From the NCBI RefSeq assembly GCF_002443255.2, contig NW_019211455.1, forward strand, positions 15,904,440-15,968,439: a stretch of 64,000 nucleotides of DNA, in the 5' to 3' direction. The notes below the pieces were generated by a model that was not told the DNA's origin, ran no database searches, and saw nothing but the letters and a program-made list of their open reading frames with translations. Below are positions 37,906 through 51,082 of this stretch, in pieces (the first letter of the stretch is position 1; every line of letters begins with the position of its first letter). The position numbers were made by a program, and so were the translations under genes. This DNA is from Varroa destructor (taxonomy: Eukaryota > Arthropoda > Arachnida > Mesostigmata > Varroidae).

Positions 37906-40900
37906 ATGAAAAATATTTATTTTGATAAACAGAGCCGCCGACCGATTCGCCAAACCAAACATCATGAAATGGGAATACGGCGGATATTGGCCACAAGCTC
38001 AAAACTGACACAACTAAAAACACCAGGATGAGGTACGACTTCACAAGCAGAGACGGCAGCTCAATAAGATTGCCAGTTGTATCTGGTCCTTCTGCCGCGA
38101 GGTTCGGTAATGTTCGCCGACTATGGGACGCTGGTTTCGAGAGTCATCGTCACTACAGCACACGGTATGAACATGAGAGAGGTAGGGCAGATCGAAAACG
38201 CGCACGCACCAAAGGACAGTAAGAGGCCTATTGAGTACGGCAAACGTACGTGCGTACCTAAGATAAATTTTATTCTCCCTCTTATTTTCACCAAATATAA
38301 AGTGTATCGATCTTTCGGTCGGTCTAAAGCCATTGTGCCCGAGTCGTTGCCCCATATGCTGTTGAGGAAAAAATATAAATGGGATTTGCCAATAAACGTA
38401 GATCGTGGACAGACATAGAAGCCTCGTTTGTTCAGCTCGAAGGAAAGTTCAATGCACAAGTGGCTTGGAAAGGTGACAAGTATCGTCAAAAGGGGAACGT
38501 AAGCACCCGGTTAAGTTGCATGATATCCTAGTAGTTCAAACTGGTGGGATGTCTTAACAGCGGTAACTTAACAGGTTAATAAACTCATCAGGTTTAATGG
38601 ATCGAGGCTGTCACACATTCAAGCCTGCTCTTACAGAGGATTGTTCAACATATGTTAGCAATGTTCACTCATGTAGAAAACGTTCTCCCTTCTTTTTAAA
38701 AAAAATATTGTAGTGCGTATACCTTCTTAGAAGATATCTCTTGAAGCCGCCGGGATCAACTAGGTTAGCTTCAAATATCTTTTATTTTATTTTGGATTTG
38801 AACTTTGAACGTAAATTGATCTAAGTTCTTTTGCTACAAATAAGACGAATATGGCCCAACTGCACAATTTAAACCTAATCCCTCTTGTCACGAAATGAAA
38901 CTTCTAGTAGATTGGTATGTCATACGATAGACGTTTGGTATTATCTCGTTTCTAGCGTTCAACCGGATGCGAACCGGCCCTCTGGTTTCGCAGAACAACA
39001 CGCGTCCGTTTGGGCCGCTTCAACAACATTTGATGCACGAATGCGGCCTCTAACGCATGCGAGGAGTCGTGAGATTCCTGGAATTATCGTTTGCTCGTTA
39101 ATTATCTCATAGAATCTTTTTGGTCAGCATAAGGTAGGATGCACTGGATAAATACGGCGTGGAAATCCTCTGCTTAGTACATATTTAATGACGTCGGGAC
39201 AAGTAAGCCTAAACGAATTCGAAATAGTTCTTAAACAGCTAAAAGCATAAATTATTACGAGCGTCAACTGGTTTCAAAGAGCAAATTTCTTGGCGGGAGT
39301 GTAACGTATTATTTGGATCCTTTTTATACTGAATCTTGATTATACGTCTCGGTAACGGTGAACGTCATAAAAGATAAGCTATGACAATTCAGTACGATTA
39401 CATTACATACAGATGTTGTAGTGGCTATAATAATTGGGACTTGTTAATTCTACCCTTGTGAGTTATAGTAACAATCTAACAAGGCTTAAAAAAGGCACGT
39501 CTATCGCTTAGGCTCTGGTTTCAGCTCCAACAGATTCTTAAATGCTTTATTCAAATATAATATTATGTTCTACAAGGACCTCATCGAGTAAAGTTAGGTC
39601 TTTGCAAGCATATCAATTACATAATACAACAACAAAAACGTTGTTCAGCCATTTTCTTGTTACATAAACATTCCACAAGTGCAAGACAAAGTTTATCACA
39701 GTCAACGCGACCTGTCAATACAAAAAGTGTCTTTTATAGTGGAACAAAGCGCACACAATTTTCAGTACGAAGAAATAATCTCCTCACGTTAGGCGATCGT
39801 GAAACTGAACAGTTCTCCGAAAACGAGCATTTAACCAAATCTATTTGCAAACCTGCTGCGCAGTTTAGGCAAACTAGCGTCGATGAAATATGTAACTCGA
39901 TGTGTGTTTCGAAACTAATTTTCCTCTAACGTCACAGTATCTTTTATCTAAATATCGATTATTACCGCAACCAGAATCATGTTCTAACACACTATAAGAG
40001 GCAAGGCGACTTTATTCAGTTGAGTAGACAGAACCGGTCGATTTAGTAGTAAATATAATAGGTTTAGTCATCTTTTTTGCATCGTAGTGTTGTTAATTAA
40101 TTGTCGAACGCAGCTTAGGCAACCTATTTTAGGACCTTGCTAAGCATAATGGCCTTTTTGACAAGGTGAAAAATATTTGTAAAATCCATCTTAATCCACC
40201 TTTGGCTTTGACAAAACGATAATATAAAAAAGATCACAATATAGCGAGAAAGTAACCAATCATTTGAAAGATGCAGTACCTCTAGTGCATCTAAATCCGC
40301 AATTCCGGTGACGAATGAAGTTATGTATGTTGTAGAATTTCCAAGTCGTATTTTCCATTGGATATTCTAGAAACGTCATATTTACCCTGCCGCATAGTTG
40401 TCAGTCACGCTGGTAACCGTAATTGTATTACTGAACAACAATAATTGCCACTGTGAAACAAACTACCATATCTGCGGGCACTGTAATGACGTTGAAATGA
40501 AGTTCAACACTGACAAATCGTTGTTGACATTTCTCAGGATAATCCGATCGTCGCTAAATATTCGTCTAAGACAGTTACTCATCTACACATACAATAGGAA
40601 AGTCTTTTTTTGTGCAGCAAAAATTGCGATTTTTTAGAGCAATGTTCTCTCACGGTACATAATACTTAAAATGTAACTATTCTTTTACGATGAGTGAAAA
40701 GCCTTGAGTGAAACTGCTTGAGTAAACAAGCCGTAGAATTTTAGTAGACGCGCTTGCCTCAGGAACCGTCGCACAGCCCACAGTTTCTCGACTTTCGAAC
40801 CATGCCTCAACAAGGTCCCAGTCACGACGTAGTTAAAATATTATTTAGGTATATGAGTCTCTCTGTTTCGAGTCTTACGTCCGGTACCATCGTTAGGCAC

Positions 40901-43900
40901 TCTATCAGGCAGACGGCTGGCTGACTCCCAGCATGAAAAGAAGTGTGTTCATGTCTCGTTTGAACCTAAACCGCAACGTGTGCTTAAATTTACCAGTATA
41001 AGAGCCAATAAAACAGAACTCAATTTGCAAAATTGTATGTGCTTCTTTAGATATCTTAAGTTTACGAAGTCGTATCAAATACAAAAGGGAACATCTAGAT
41101 ATCAACATTTGTATAGCTTTAGGGATTCCTCGTTGAAAATTCTAAATTTATATAACAAAGTAAATTTCCTCTTTGGTGCATATTTATCAACGCTAATATA
41201 TGTATACGTATATATGAATTTTTTCATACTGCGTACGGCTATGTTGTCTAAAACGTGTCAGTACCGTAATGCTACAACCTAAAACTTTCCCAAGTAGGTA
41301 CTGTTTAATTTAGCCGGGACAATGCTTGACAAGAGAGGCAATAATAAGACGTTCTCATTGCTTTATTCTTTCGATGCAAACATTAGGCTTGTTTAATGTC
41401 ACGGCCGATATCACAACGCTTCTACTATTCCACATTATTATTTGTTCCGATCATTGCTGCTATCTGTACTTACGTCCCCGAAAATTTGTACGACTGGGTA
41501 TACATCTACAATGTGTTAGACACAATGCAGTTGTATGCATTCTTGCGAATTATACAATTGTGTTGTAGGAAGCCCTCTTTTTCCCAGCACACACAATCAC
41601 CTCCGTATGTACACGACGCGACCCACGTTTACCGGGCATCAATAGGCATCTAGTATATCTCTATTCAGGTCAGGGCAAGATAGAATTTGGAACAACGATA
41701 ATGATTTTCGGTAGTTTTGCAAGGACTATGGTCAGAATCACACCATCATGATTCACTATGAAGCGTATTACCTTCGTGCTGTTACGATATAACGATTTTA
41801 CTACAACAATGTGTTTATGTATGCTTACATACAAACAGCTGCGATACGAAGTTATTTTCGAAGAGTTCATCACCACTCAGGTGGTTCAGTTAAAAAGCGC
41901 CCATTGCGGAACTAAAATACTATTGGGGGTATTATTCCTGCCTAAACATTTATAAAATAAGTTTATTATATTTATTATTAAAGGCCACTAGATTCAAGAA
42001 AAAAAAAAAAAACTCTTTTATGGCTCATTCTAGGCCATTAAGGTAAAACACGGCCAGGCTTCATATTTCAAACCTGTAATGGTTCAGAAAGCGTGTATTC
42101 CTGCGAAATTTAGAAACCAGGGGTAACCCAGGTCTCAATCCGGATATAAATGCACCTCGTTTCCTACTGAAGCTAGTCATCTGAAGCACTATCGGATGCA
42201 ATGCTCGAAACAGTCACCAGGGCTTACAACGCATTTCGCGTTTTCATTGGTTCATAGAATAGCACATATAGCAGCGAACTGCAGTTCTGCAAAATGGCTA
42301 TTCGAGATACCGAGCTCCTTAAAAATCATTACGTTAAACGTATACGTTGCAAGTAAAATCAGACCTCTCAGAGAACCGGTGTACAACTAGCAAGAATTTT
42401 TCCTCATTAAGATCAGCTTATGTGTAAGGTCTGCTTAGCACGACCGTTAGCGTGCAGAAAAATGACCAATATAAGGGTCAAGTTTACCGCTTGCATTGAG
42501 AATGACTTATTTTCGACGCCTGACCCTCCAGTAATTTCCCTAAACAGATGTAAGCAATAGGTCAACAGAGTATGAAACTTAAATCATGCAGTGTTATGCA
42601 GCCCATCAATTCATTTCTTACGCAGATCTCTAAGAAAGAGCTATCGCTTACACACCAACTCTATTGCAATACATCGTTCATGCACACGTCGCTCACTATC
42701 ACAGCCTGAGTCCGGTTTATTACTGACTTTTATTAAACGTATTATTATTATATAGTTATTAATTTACCATTAGTTAACTCTACGAAGTTAATTACATTAA
42801 CTTCTGAAGTGAGGCAATAAATGACTCCATAATGCGGTTGCGTTTTCATAACGGGGAATGTGGATGCGTTTGCTCACAGTCGGCGTATCACCTATAGCGC
42901 AATACAGAATATTTAAACGGCTGAATGAACTGCTGTGTCCTTCTGCGGCAGGACACGGAAAAGCGAGATCTATAATAAATGTGTTTGACTCTTTGATGCA
43001 GTTATCAAGCGGCCTTGAAGTATGGTTGAATTAGGCTTTAATCCTTTACCCCAGCCGATGCCAAGCATCCAACAATCGCAGAGCTTCATTTATTCTGAAC
43101 CAATTTGTAAAATACCAGCCACTTCCTTTAAATATGATCCCGATAACAGATCTTAAAGAAAGAAAACATTCAAATACTTTAATTTTTTTGCTATAATCTT
43201 CTACTAAATATGAAAAGTCGATTTGATGCAGCTTTCTGTAGTCGGGTGCGAAAACATTTTTGAGCGAATCTTTAAATAAGCGAACCCGAAAAGGGCGCCT
43301 TAATTGACGTTACATGTATTAATATGGACTGTGATGTCTAGGTTGTGCTTTACCCAGGCGCCCACCACCCGCACTTAAGGCCGTAAGTACATATGTCTTC
43401 GCCAAGGTAATAATCGCTAATACGCTGCATATTATTTTTTTACCGACTACCGAGGAATCTCACGTTTTTGAACAAAGAAAAGCTGAAAAACCTACAAAAA
43501 TCTATATTCTGCGTATTTGTTACATAAATGTTGTATTGCGAAACCTTACTTAGTTGCTGTTATTAGTAACGTTGATGTAACTTAAACCTGATTCATTCGT
43601 GATACTCTTAAACAAGGAGCTGGATTATTTCGGAGTGAAATGTACGAGTCCCACATTATGTTCAGTCATGTCAGATCGGATTTGGGTTTTCGTTTTTGTT
43701 TCAGACATCTGCTTGCTGAGCGTTGGCTGTAAATTCAGAATCCTCCTTACAGCAAACAAACTTGTGAGAAATTGTCAATATGAAATACACTAGTAACGCC
43801 ATTACTCAACGCTCTTCAAATATCCACATCTCATATAATAATTAGAGCGTCTACGACCAGCATAGCCAGCATCTATCAAACACATTAGCCGAGTAAAACC

Positions 43901-43999
43901 GAATGTCGGCAGACCCGATCTACTTACCTCATATATACATGTTACCCAATACCCTACCACCCAATGAACTATCCAAGCTAAGCTTCTATTCCGGAGAGA
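37906..43999. other. No supported gene
   Basis: Frames at 38041-38489 overlap on both strands in a moderately GC-rich patch and are not recognised. The rest, including a 14-base A run at 41999-42012, is AT-rich and featureless to my reading. Confidence 0.45.
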
Positions 44000-44325
44000 G
44001 CCGACTAAATCCTGACCCGGTTCAGTCTGGTGATATTCTCTTCTCGCTCCGATTTGCTAGACCCTTTCTCCGATGTTGTTGACAACGGTCGCGATAACAT
44101 TAGTCACAACTGCCGCCTCGGTTTGCCCACCGCCGCTTGCAGCCGTTCGCCTTGGCTGGCGCCCTTTCAGCATTTAGCGAGCAGCGGGAAAGGCGACGTC
44201 GTCTTCTTCCTTGATGGCGTGGACTCGTCGGGGGTTGAGTTCCGTATTGAGTCTCTATGGTAGCAGCAGCAACAGTATCAGCAGAACCAAAATCAGCCAC
44301 AGCATCGACAACAGCAGCAGCCGCT

Positions 44326-44342
44326 GCAGCAGCAGCAGCAGC
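44326..44342. repeat. (GCA)n tract
   Basis: Short perfect CAG-type run inside the CAG/CAA-rich leader region. Confidence 0.95.
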
Positions 44343-44434
44343 ACGAAGAAGGAAAACTACGTTAACAACAACAACACACACAGCAGCATCAGCAGTTGGT
44401 GGCGTAGAGACGGCGGATTTCACCGTAGGATAAT

Positions 44435-44457
44435 CAGCAGCAGCAGCAGCAGCAGCA
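44435..44457. repeat. (CAG)n tract
   Basis: Nearly eight perfect CAG units, the longest in the 44-48 kb block. Confidence 0.95.
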
Positions 44458-45308
44458 AGCGCACATCGACGAAAAGGACCAACACGATCGCTAATCGTAG
44501 TACCAGTGGGCGCTGGGTAGTCGCGGCCGTCACTACCGTCTAGGCTCCTCTCTGTTATTCTTATTATTGTTACTATTGTTAGGTTACGTCGTCCTGGCGT
44601 TTGTTTTCTGTCGCTGCTGTCTTGCTTACTGCTCGACAGCCTTCGGGGTGTCCGGCTAGCTGTGTGCCTGCCGTTCCACTACTGACTCTGTGGGGCTGAG
44701 GTGATCACCAGTTCGTTCGCGTTGACTGATGTCTGTTGCGTTCGTAATGATAGTTGTTCGTGGATCGGCAGTAGTGGGTTTCCTTCATTGAGTCGTTAAT
44801 TCATTTTCGCTCTCCGTCGTCTTGTCACGTGTTATTGCCGAGGAAGGACGTCGACGTCAAGCGAGTATCGCTCGTTAAGCGGGCGAACCGAGACAACAAC
44901 AGCAACACGTCGAGCGGCAGCAGTAGGGGCGCTCAGCCCCGTCCATTTCGCGGCAGTAGCGGCGGTGGCCTTCCCCTTTATTTTCTCTCTCCATTTTCCC
45001 TGTGCTCTTACCGTTCTCAAGAACTGTGCTATGACTGTGCCTGCTTCTTACCTGCCATCACGATGGTACGGATATCTGTCTGTGCTGCTGCTGCTGCGAT
45101 GGTTCTCAATGTCATCGAGGCGGTGAACCGCCGTCAGATCGTATGCTGGTCGCAACAGTGTAACGCAAATTAGCAGCCACAACAGTCGGCGTAAATCAGC
45201 TGTCGCTCCCACGACGACCCATTCACCCGGTCGCTATTTGCTGTCTCCCACAGAAACAGCAACAAATCTACCACTTAGCGAGTCAGTAAATCTTCGTTTG
45301 TGACGAGT

Positions 45309-45367
45309 TGTGTGTGTGTGTGTGAATGTTTGTGTGCGTGAGGGCGTGTATGTGCGTGTGTGTGTGT
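45309..45367. repeat. Interrupted (TG)n tract
   Basis: Two perfect TG runs (45309-45324 and about 45356-45367) joined by TG-rich sequence. Confidence 0.93.
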
Positions 45368-47667
45368 CTAGGCGCTCTCCCCTTGTGCTGGGTTATTGTT
45401 ATTGTTGTTGCGAACGGAGGTGGAGTAAATCTCATGGTGAGCACAATATCGACGTCAACAACAAACGCCTTGACGTTTCACCGTACTCGTTATTACTGTT
45501 GCTGTTGTTCTTATTTGTGCTGGCGTTACTTTCCGTGTACAAAGTAAGTAATTCTATTTTCGCTGTTGTATCCTAATAACTGGCATTCTGGTTGGCTGGC
45601 TGGTCCGGCCAAACCTACTAGCGCTGTTCCCTATGGCTGCCGCTCGTGAGGAGCTTCGTGTCGCCGTCATCGCGTTGCTAGTGAGCGTGACGATGTAAAT
45701 GCGAGAGTAGATGAACGAGTTGACGATACAAACAGTGAAAAGGTAAGGCGGGTCGACTCGATTCAACTCTACTCGATCCGCCTGGCCGCCGTCCACTTAT
45801 TCGGTGTGAAGGTGATGCTGTATAGCAGACTGGGTTGCCTTACCGACTTGTTGTTTCGCCGGTTAATTAAAGCCAAAATTAGGTGATTGGAACTGGTTGC
45901 AACCGCTCACAGCCACTGCGATATGAACAGAAATCGCCATAGAGGACAGCAACAACAGAAGTAGCAGTAATCGTTAGCGTCAGCAACAACAGCAGCAGCA
46001 AGAAAACCGCCTGTGTTCAGGTGTCAGCAGTCAGTCGATTCGTGACTGCTGGGGCAATCGTGTGGCGTTCTGCTCTTCAGATAGCAGGGGCATCGAACGC
46101 TGTGTACAGTGCAGTCGAAGGGCTTGTGCGTCTCGATCCGAGCTACTAACTAACCTCGAAAACAAGCGACAAATCAAAATACGCATATTAGCCCCCCCTC
46201 CTATTTTGCTCCTTCTGCTGCCCTTCCCCTTGCCCTGCAATGCTTACTACTACTTCTGTATATGCATTGTAGGGGAGAGAAGTGGCCTTAAGTGGTAGAA
46301 ACAAGAGTATCTTTTTTAGTGTGTGCGTACACTGCGACAGCCGCAACAACACAGTGCCTGTGTTGCGATGAAGTCAATGAGCTCCGAGCCTTCACTCGTG
46401 AGAATGACGTGAAGCGATCTTTTCTACGATAGTAATAATAATCATCGAAATCATATCTATTCCGTGGTCGTGAAGTGCCGATGCCGACCCAGCGGGGCGG
46501 GGTGTCCCTGTGTTATGATTACTAATATTATTGTGACTTGTTTGATTGCCACAAAAACAACTGCTAGGAATGGGGTATTGAAATCAGTGTCGAGTGTACC
46601 GTGTCGATCTTTTTTTACCGTTACTTTAATGTTAAATTGCTATCATCATCGTCATAATCATCACTACCTGACGGCGTTAGAAATGTGCGGCAAAGTTCGA
46701 TTGGAAATGTGCTGTGATGTGTGAAGTTTTGCAGTGCTGGTGTCAGTAATCATAATAAAGGACGAAAGGATACCTACTAGGACCATCACTACGTCTATTA
46801 ATACTTCTACATTTTTCGTGTATCGTCGGAAAACGAACAGCAACGGCGGCAACCGCAGCAGCAGGAAACAAACAATAACAAACCGTCCGCTTGGCTGATG
46901 GGCTGGCCCTTGGCTAACGTTGGGGGTAGACAGACGCAGTTGTTGGCTACACTCAACGTGCATAAAGTAGAAGAAAATACCGTGATAGCTCTGACGGTAG
47001 CCGAAGCTTTACACAGGTTTCCGGAGCGTCGCTGTTTAAATACGAAGAATACTGGAAAAACCCAAGGCTGCTGACTAGTGACAAGCCGGTGACTCCGGAA
47101 GCGCAGCCTGAACCTTGAGAAAGACGGAGTCGACGACCGGCGTGCAGAGCCGTAGTAAGACTTTTCGAGGAACAGAATTTGCTGGAACCCAGGTCGTTCT
47201 CAACGTATGCTCGACGAGGGCTCTACTAAGAACGCCGGCGCGTTCGGGGCGTCGCCTCAGGCCATAGGATCCGGCCCATGATAGACCGGCTCCGATCATC
47301 GGGCTGAACAGACGGCCCTTACCGGCCGCCAAATTGCCGAGCTGGCTGAACACACAGCGCACGGCGACTACGCACTGGTGCAGTCGTCACTTGTGACTGC
47401 TGCAGCGATAATAACAATAAAAAGAAATAATATTCGCATTATTAATGACAACAAAAATAGTGACAGGAATCAAGGGGTTAGCAGTATTGCTGGGGCGCCA
47501 CGACTGCTAATAGCATCGTCATCATCATTGTTAGCAGCAGGAGCATCAGATAGAAACAACGCGCCAGCAGAGAAAAGTAGACACCAAAAGCTGGCAGTGC
47601 TACCGTCTACGTTCGATTCGCTACTGGCACAGCCCATCGAGACCCTATCTCCCCCACAGGCGCAAGC

Positions 47668-47780
47668 ATGCACTTCGGGAGCATGTCTATACTACAATGG
47701 ACTTTATACGGTTTCGCCATTGTGTTTCTGGCGGGCTGGGTGTTCGTGTGGACGATACACATCCTTGCTATCATCAACGG
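47668..47780 (+). CDS. Likely first coding exon of ceramide glucosyltransferase (partial gene)
   Basis: The exon opens with ATG at 47668 (A at -3) and a second in-frame ATG at 47683. It encodes 37 residues plus two bases and stops at a donor, AACGG|GTTAGT, so the intron is phase 2. The peptide is almost entirely one membrane helix: a short polar start (MHFGSMSI), then LYGFAIVFLAGWVFVW and IHILAIIN. The order LYG-A-F, W, W, H-x-A-I resembles the N-terminal anchor of UGCG/GlcT, the Golgi enzyme that makes glucosylceramide from ceramide and UDP-glucose. The frame has a stop at 47578, which supports this start. The catalytic exons are not visible in the window. Alternatives are another single-pass protein or a chance frame. 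The resemblance is to a short hydrophobic stretch only. Confidence 0.5.
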
Positions 47781-50700
47781 GTTAGTATGAAATTCTATAT
47801 AAGACGACATGTGATTCGCAGGAGTGGAAAAACATACTCGTTAAGCATGCGGTGATTCTTACGGTCTGAATGGATGGGGCTATATAGTTCGCGGTCATAT
47901 CGTTAAGTGTTGTTACTAGTCGTACGCGGTCGTTTTCGCGCCCATGCAGCGAAAAAGAGCCATTAGTCACTATTGCGTTTTTTAATGGGCCACCGGCTAT
48001 GGTTTCCAGTGGGAGTGTTAAGAGCTCATTGGTAACGACGACACGAATGCGTCAACGTACGGATAATCTGTTCGGCCTGTCGTAACTTATCTTGGCTTCG
48101 TCGTGGCTAATAAAATCGCATGACTTAAACCTAGTATAAGTCAGAGTTTACGGGTCAATAAAGCTTCATTACGGTTATTTTTTAGTGCTTTTTGCGCTAG
48201 TTAACCTAAGCAACTCAAAACATCAGAACGCTCGTTAGTAAATCAGCAATTTGTTATTCGATAGATTGGTCCATGTAACGTGAGGTGCGTATCTCGTGAC
48301 AAATATTTCGCCAAGGCGGGAAAATTGTAAGGAAACTACATACGGAGAGAACTATTTTTCTATCTAACTATTACGAGTCAGTGGTCGGTGCCCGTTGTGT
48401 TTTACGGAGATAACCCACAAAACCTGAAACGAGTGACTACAATGTTCAGTATAGGCAGAAAGGAAACCTTCAGGCAACACTATATGCGGAGATAGAAGAG
48501 TCGCATTTCTCTACGAAGACGAAGGGCAAATTAATCCGATAGAATGCTTGGAACGAGTGCAATAAACAAACTAGTACAGATGGCATTAATCCAAGAACTC
48601 GAAGAGATCAGTGATTTTTATGCAGTACCCATCACAGCGAAGTATGCAGCAAGCTGAACACATTAGAGGAGAGCATTTTGAGAACCTACTATAAGATTAA
48701 GCTTGTGCCTAAACCGTTTCTTGTACAGAAGCCCACCGACAATAAAAAAGGTATTCTGTGCAGAAAAATTTGAGATATAGACTTTGAAAAAACCTAACAA
48801 TAAGATTCCCGAGGAGAAGCCGACAAAGTTGACGCCTGAGGGACTCGTTGATTAAAGAGCTGTTGATAATAACGTCAGCAACCTTCAATCATTACGAAAC
48901 GGCCAAAGCTTGAATCAGCCATCAGTGACACAATAATTAGGCTTGACTTCATGCCGAGTTGGTTTAACGATGGCTTACGGTGACTTTATTGGTAATGCAG
49001 ATAGCGGCTAAGCACTGAAGCAATAGAAGTACTATCTAAGCTAGTCGTACCATCAGCAACGTCATCCTTGATCACCATTACTACGTTAAAATGCCATTCG
49101 AGGTTTGCATAGGCCAGCCAATTCGATATTAGCGTCTCTACAAAATTAGAGGCCAGCATATATCGAATTATCGGGCTGAGTCAAATGTAATTGCGAACAC
49201 GAAGCTAATTTGACATAGTGAAGCCCACGGAAAATCCTACGTGGATAAAAGCGAACGGAAGAACATCCCCAAGGAAACACACAGTTTTCTGTTTATTTCT
49301 GAGTAAATGTTTGACTCGATATAGGGTAACCCTATCAACATCGTAATTGTCTTGTGTCCAGATTCAGATTTGGGAGATGTCGATGGTTCGTCATTGACCA
49401 GAAGGATACTGGGGTAAGGGCGAGGAAGACCTGAAGATTTTTGACCATGCCGTTCCTCTCTCTCTAATCCTATCATATAGAATGCATCGGCATAGATGCA
49501 AAAGGCGTGCAGTTAAGGAAGTGCGATACGGGGATGTAAAGACAAAGAATAAGAGGCCGAGCAAACAGCCAAAAAGATCAATTTCTGCCTTGCCTTTTTA
49601 TTACCACTCGATAGTATCTTAGTAGTTATTTAGTCGTCTCAAAATGGCGCGCCAATGGCCGTTCTTTTTTTTCGTTATAGCTAAGGTCTCGTAAGTAAGT
49701 CGCTTCGATTATTTTTGTGGCATATGGCCAGGAAGTATAATCTTACAGGAAACAAATCTAGAAAAAAAAACGGATTATAACTATAAATTGCAAAAAGAAA
49801 ATGAGTTGATAAGATCAGCAGCTGTGTTGCAAATAAGGCCTTCTAAGAATATGTCCTACGAGAGCCGGTGTGCCAACGAGTGCACAGTACACTTCTTCGA
49901 GTTGCGAAAGTGCAACACATAAATAATATAACACCTATTTTTCTACACAATTTAATAATTTTCTACAATAAATTTCTAAACAATTCACCATCTCTAGCGT
50001 GGCAATGCCGATTTGTGTCCTGATTTAAAATTCAGATAAATATTAACAAGCTCAAATGGACGTTTTATAATGGCGCTTATGCGAAGGTGCGTCTGAAATA
50101 CTTTCAAAGTATCTTCGAGTGCTTATTTCGCCTTCGGAGTCACATCTTGAACAGTCGATTGTATATCAGGTTCCGTAGCCAGTCATGTTGGCGGCATCGA
50201 GCTATCAATTACCCAAATACGCCGCCGACTGCTAGTTTATTCTCGGCCCGCACCTTGGCATCTTTATTCTTTGAATGATATACTTTCACACTTGTCCTAT
50301 AGCGGCACAGCAAAAAAAAGGGCGCTCCTCATTATTGCCAATTGATCATAGTGACTGCGATGTCTACACGTTTCCTTGAAAATTTTCCTCTCCTACGACA
50401 TGAAGTTACACCGTCCCGGATGATTTACTAGTAAACACGATTTTAATCGAGGCTAAATAGTTGCGCGGCAATTTCAAAACTATCATAGCAAGGATCCAGT
50501 ACGTACGCACCAAATGGTTAAATAAATGAATAAATTACCGTATTAGCTACTACTGATGGCTGATTTTCATGGAAAACCAAAGGAAACCACAAGACGAGTG
50601 AGCGGCCAGTTTGATTTTTCATTTAGCCGCTCATAATAACTATGTAACGCAACGTCCACTTGGTCCGCCCGCAGAAGGCGTTCGGCCATAAGTTTTGATC

Positions 50701-51054
50701 GTCTGTGTGGATCCGTTTTCGTTGCGAGAAGCCTTGCGATTCAACATGCGCACTAAATGACACGGGTGGGTATGCCACGAAATAGCCATTAGGGCAGTAA
50801 TATCATAGATGTTGTTCGCTCCGCGCGTCAGTCATTTCCTGGATGTCCACAAACGCAAGAGCGAAATTAGGTTATTGATATTGTAATCAATGCTTGACTA
50901 CGTTAGTTAGCGGGCCGTCTTCTAGCTATGTCTCGCACTTCTACCCGTGCGATATCTAAGATAGCTCTACGTTATAGTATGGTTTTCGATGCAGGTTTTA
51001 TTGTACACTGGCAAGGTAGGAGAACTCTGTCTTTTGTGCCACTCATTTTAGAAC

Positions 51055-51082
51055 GACCGACCGACCGACCGACCGACCGACC
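51055..51082. repeat. (GACC)7 microsatellite
   Basis: Seven perfect GACC units in AT-rich surroundings. Confidence 0.97.

Larger units (their letters stand above)
44000..47667 (+). promoter_or_regulatory. GC-rich, CAG/CAA-rich leader or promoter region upstream of the 47668 exon
   Basis: This 3.7-kb block is visibly richer in G and C than the sequence on either side. It holds many CAG/CAA clusters (around 44260-44460, 44895-44930, 45950-46000, 46840-46870) and TG tracts. Open frames exist on both strands, but they are low-complexity (poly-Ala, poly-Ser, poly-Asn) and change with reading frame, so I do not call them coding. Long CAG/CAA-rich 5' leaders are common in arthropod genes. The block ends at CTCCCCCACAG (47659), a plausible splice acceptor 8 bases before the ATG. 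I infer a promoter plus one or more non-coding 5' exons of the downstream gene. Confidence 0.4.

Noticed and set aside
38090..38140. GGTTTCGAGAGTC, considered as another SINE B box
   Set aside because: It has an extra base against the consensus, no A box upstream and no similarity to the element at 37730.
43930..44060. Short - strand frame ending at a perfect GAG|GTAAGT donor
   Set aside because: Only about 43 codons, no recognisable peptide, and no acceptor that fits well. A chance match is likely.
44100..44423. 107-codon - strand frame with a poly-Ala run
   Set aside because: It is the reverse reading of CAG tracts. The + strand is also open here, as repeats of this kind are in any frame.
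47378..47785. 135-codon + frame across the start of the 47668 exon
   Set aside because: It uses a different reading frame from the membrane-anchor exon, is Ser/Ala-rich and crosses both the likely acceptor and the donor.
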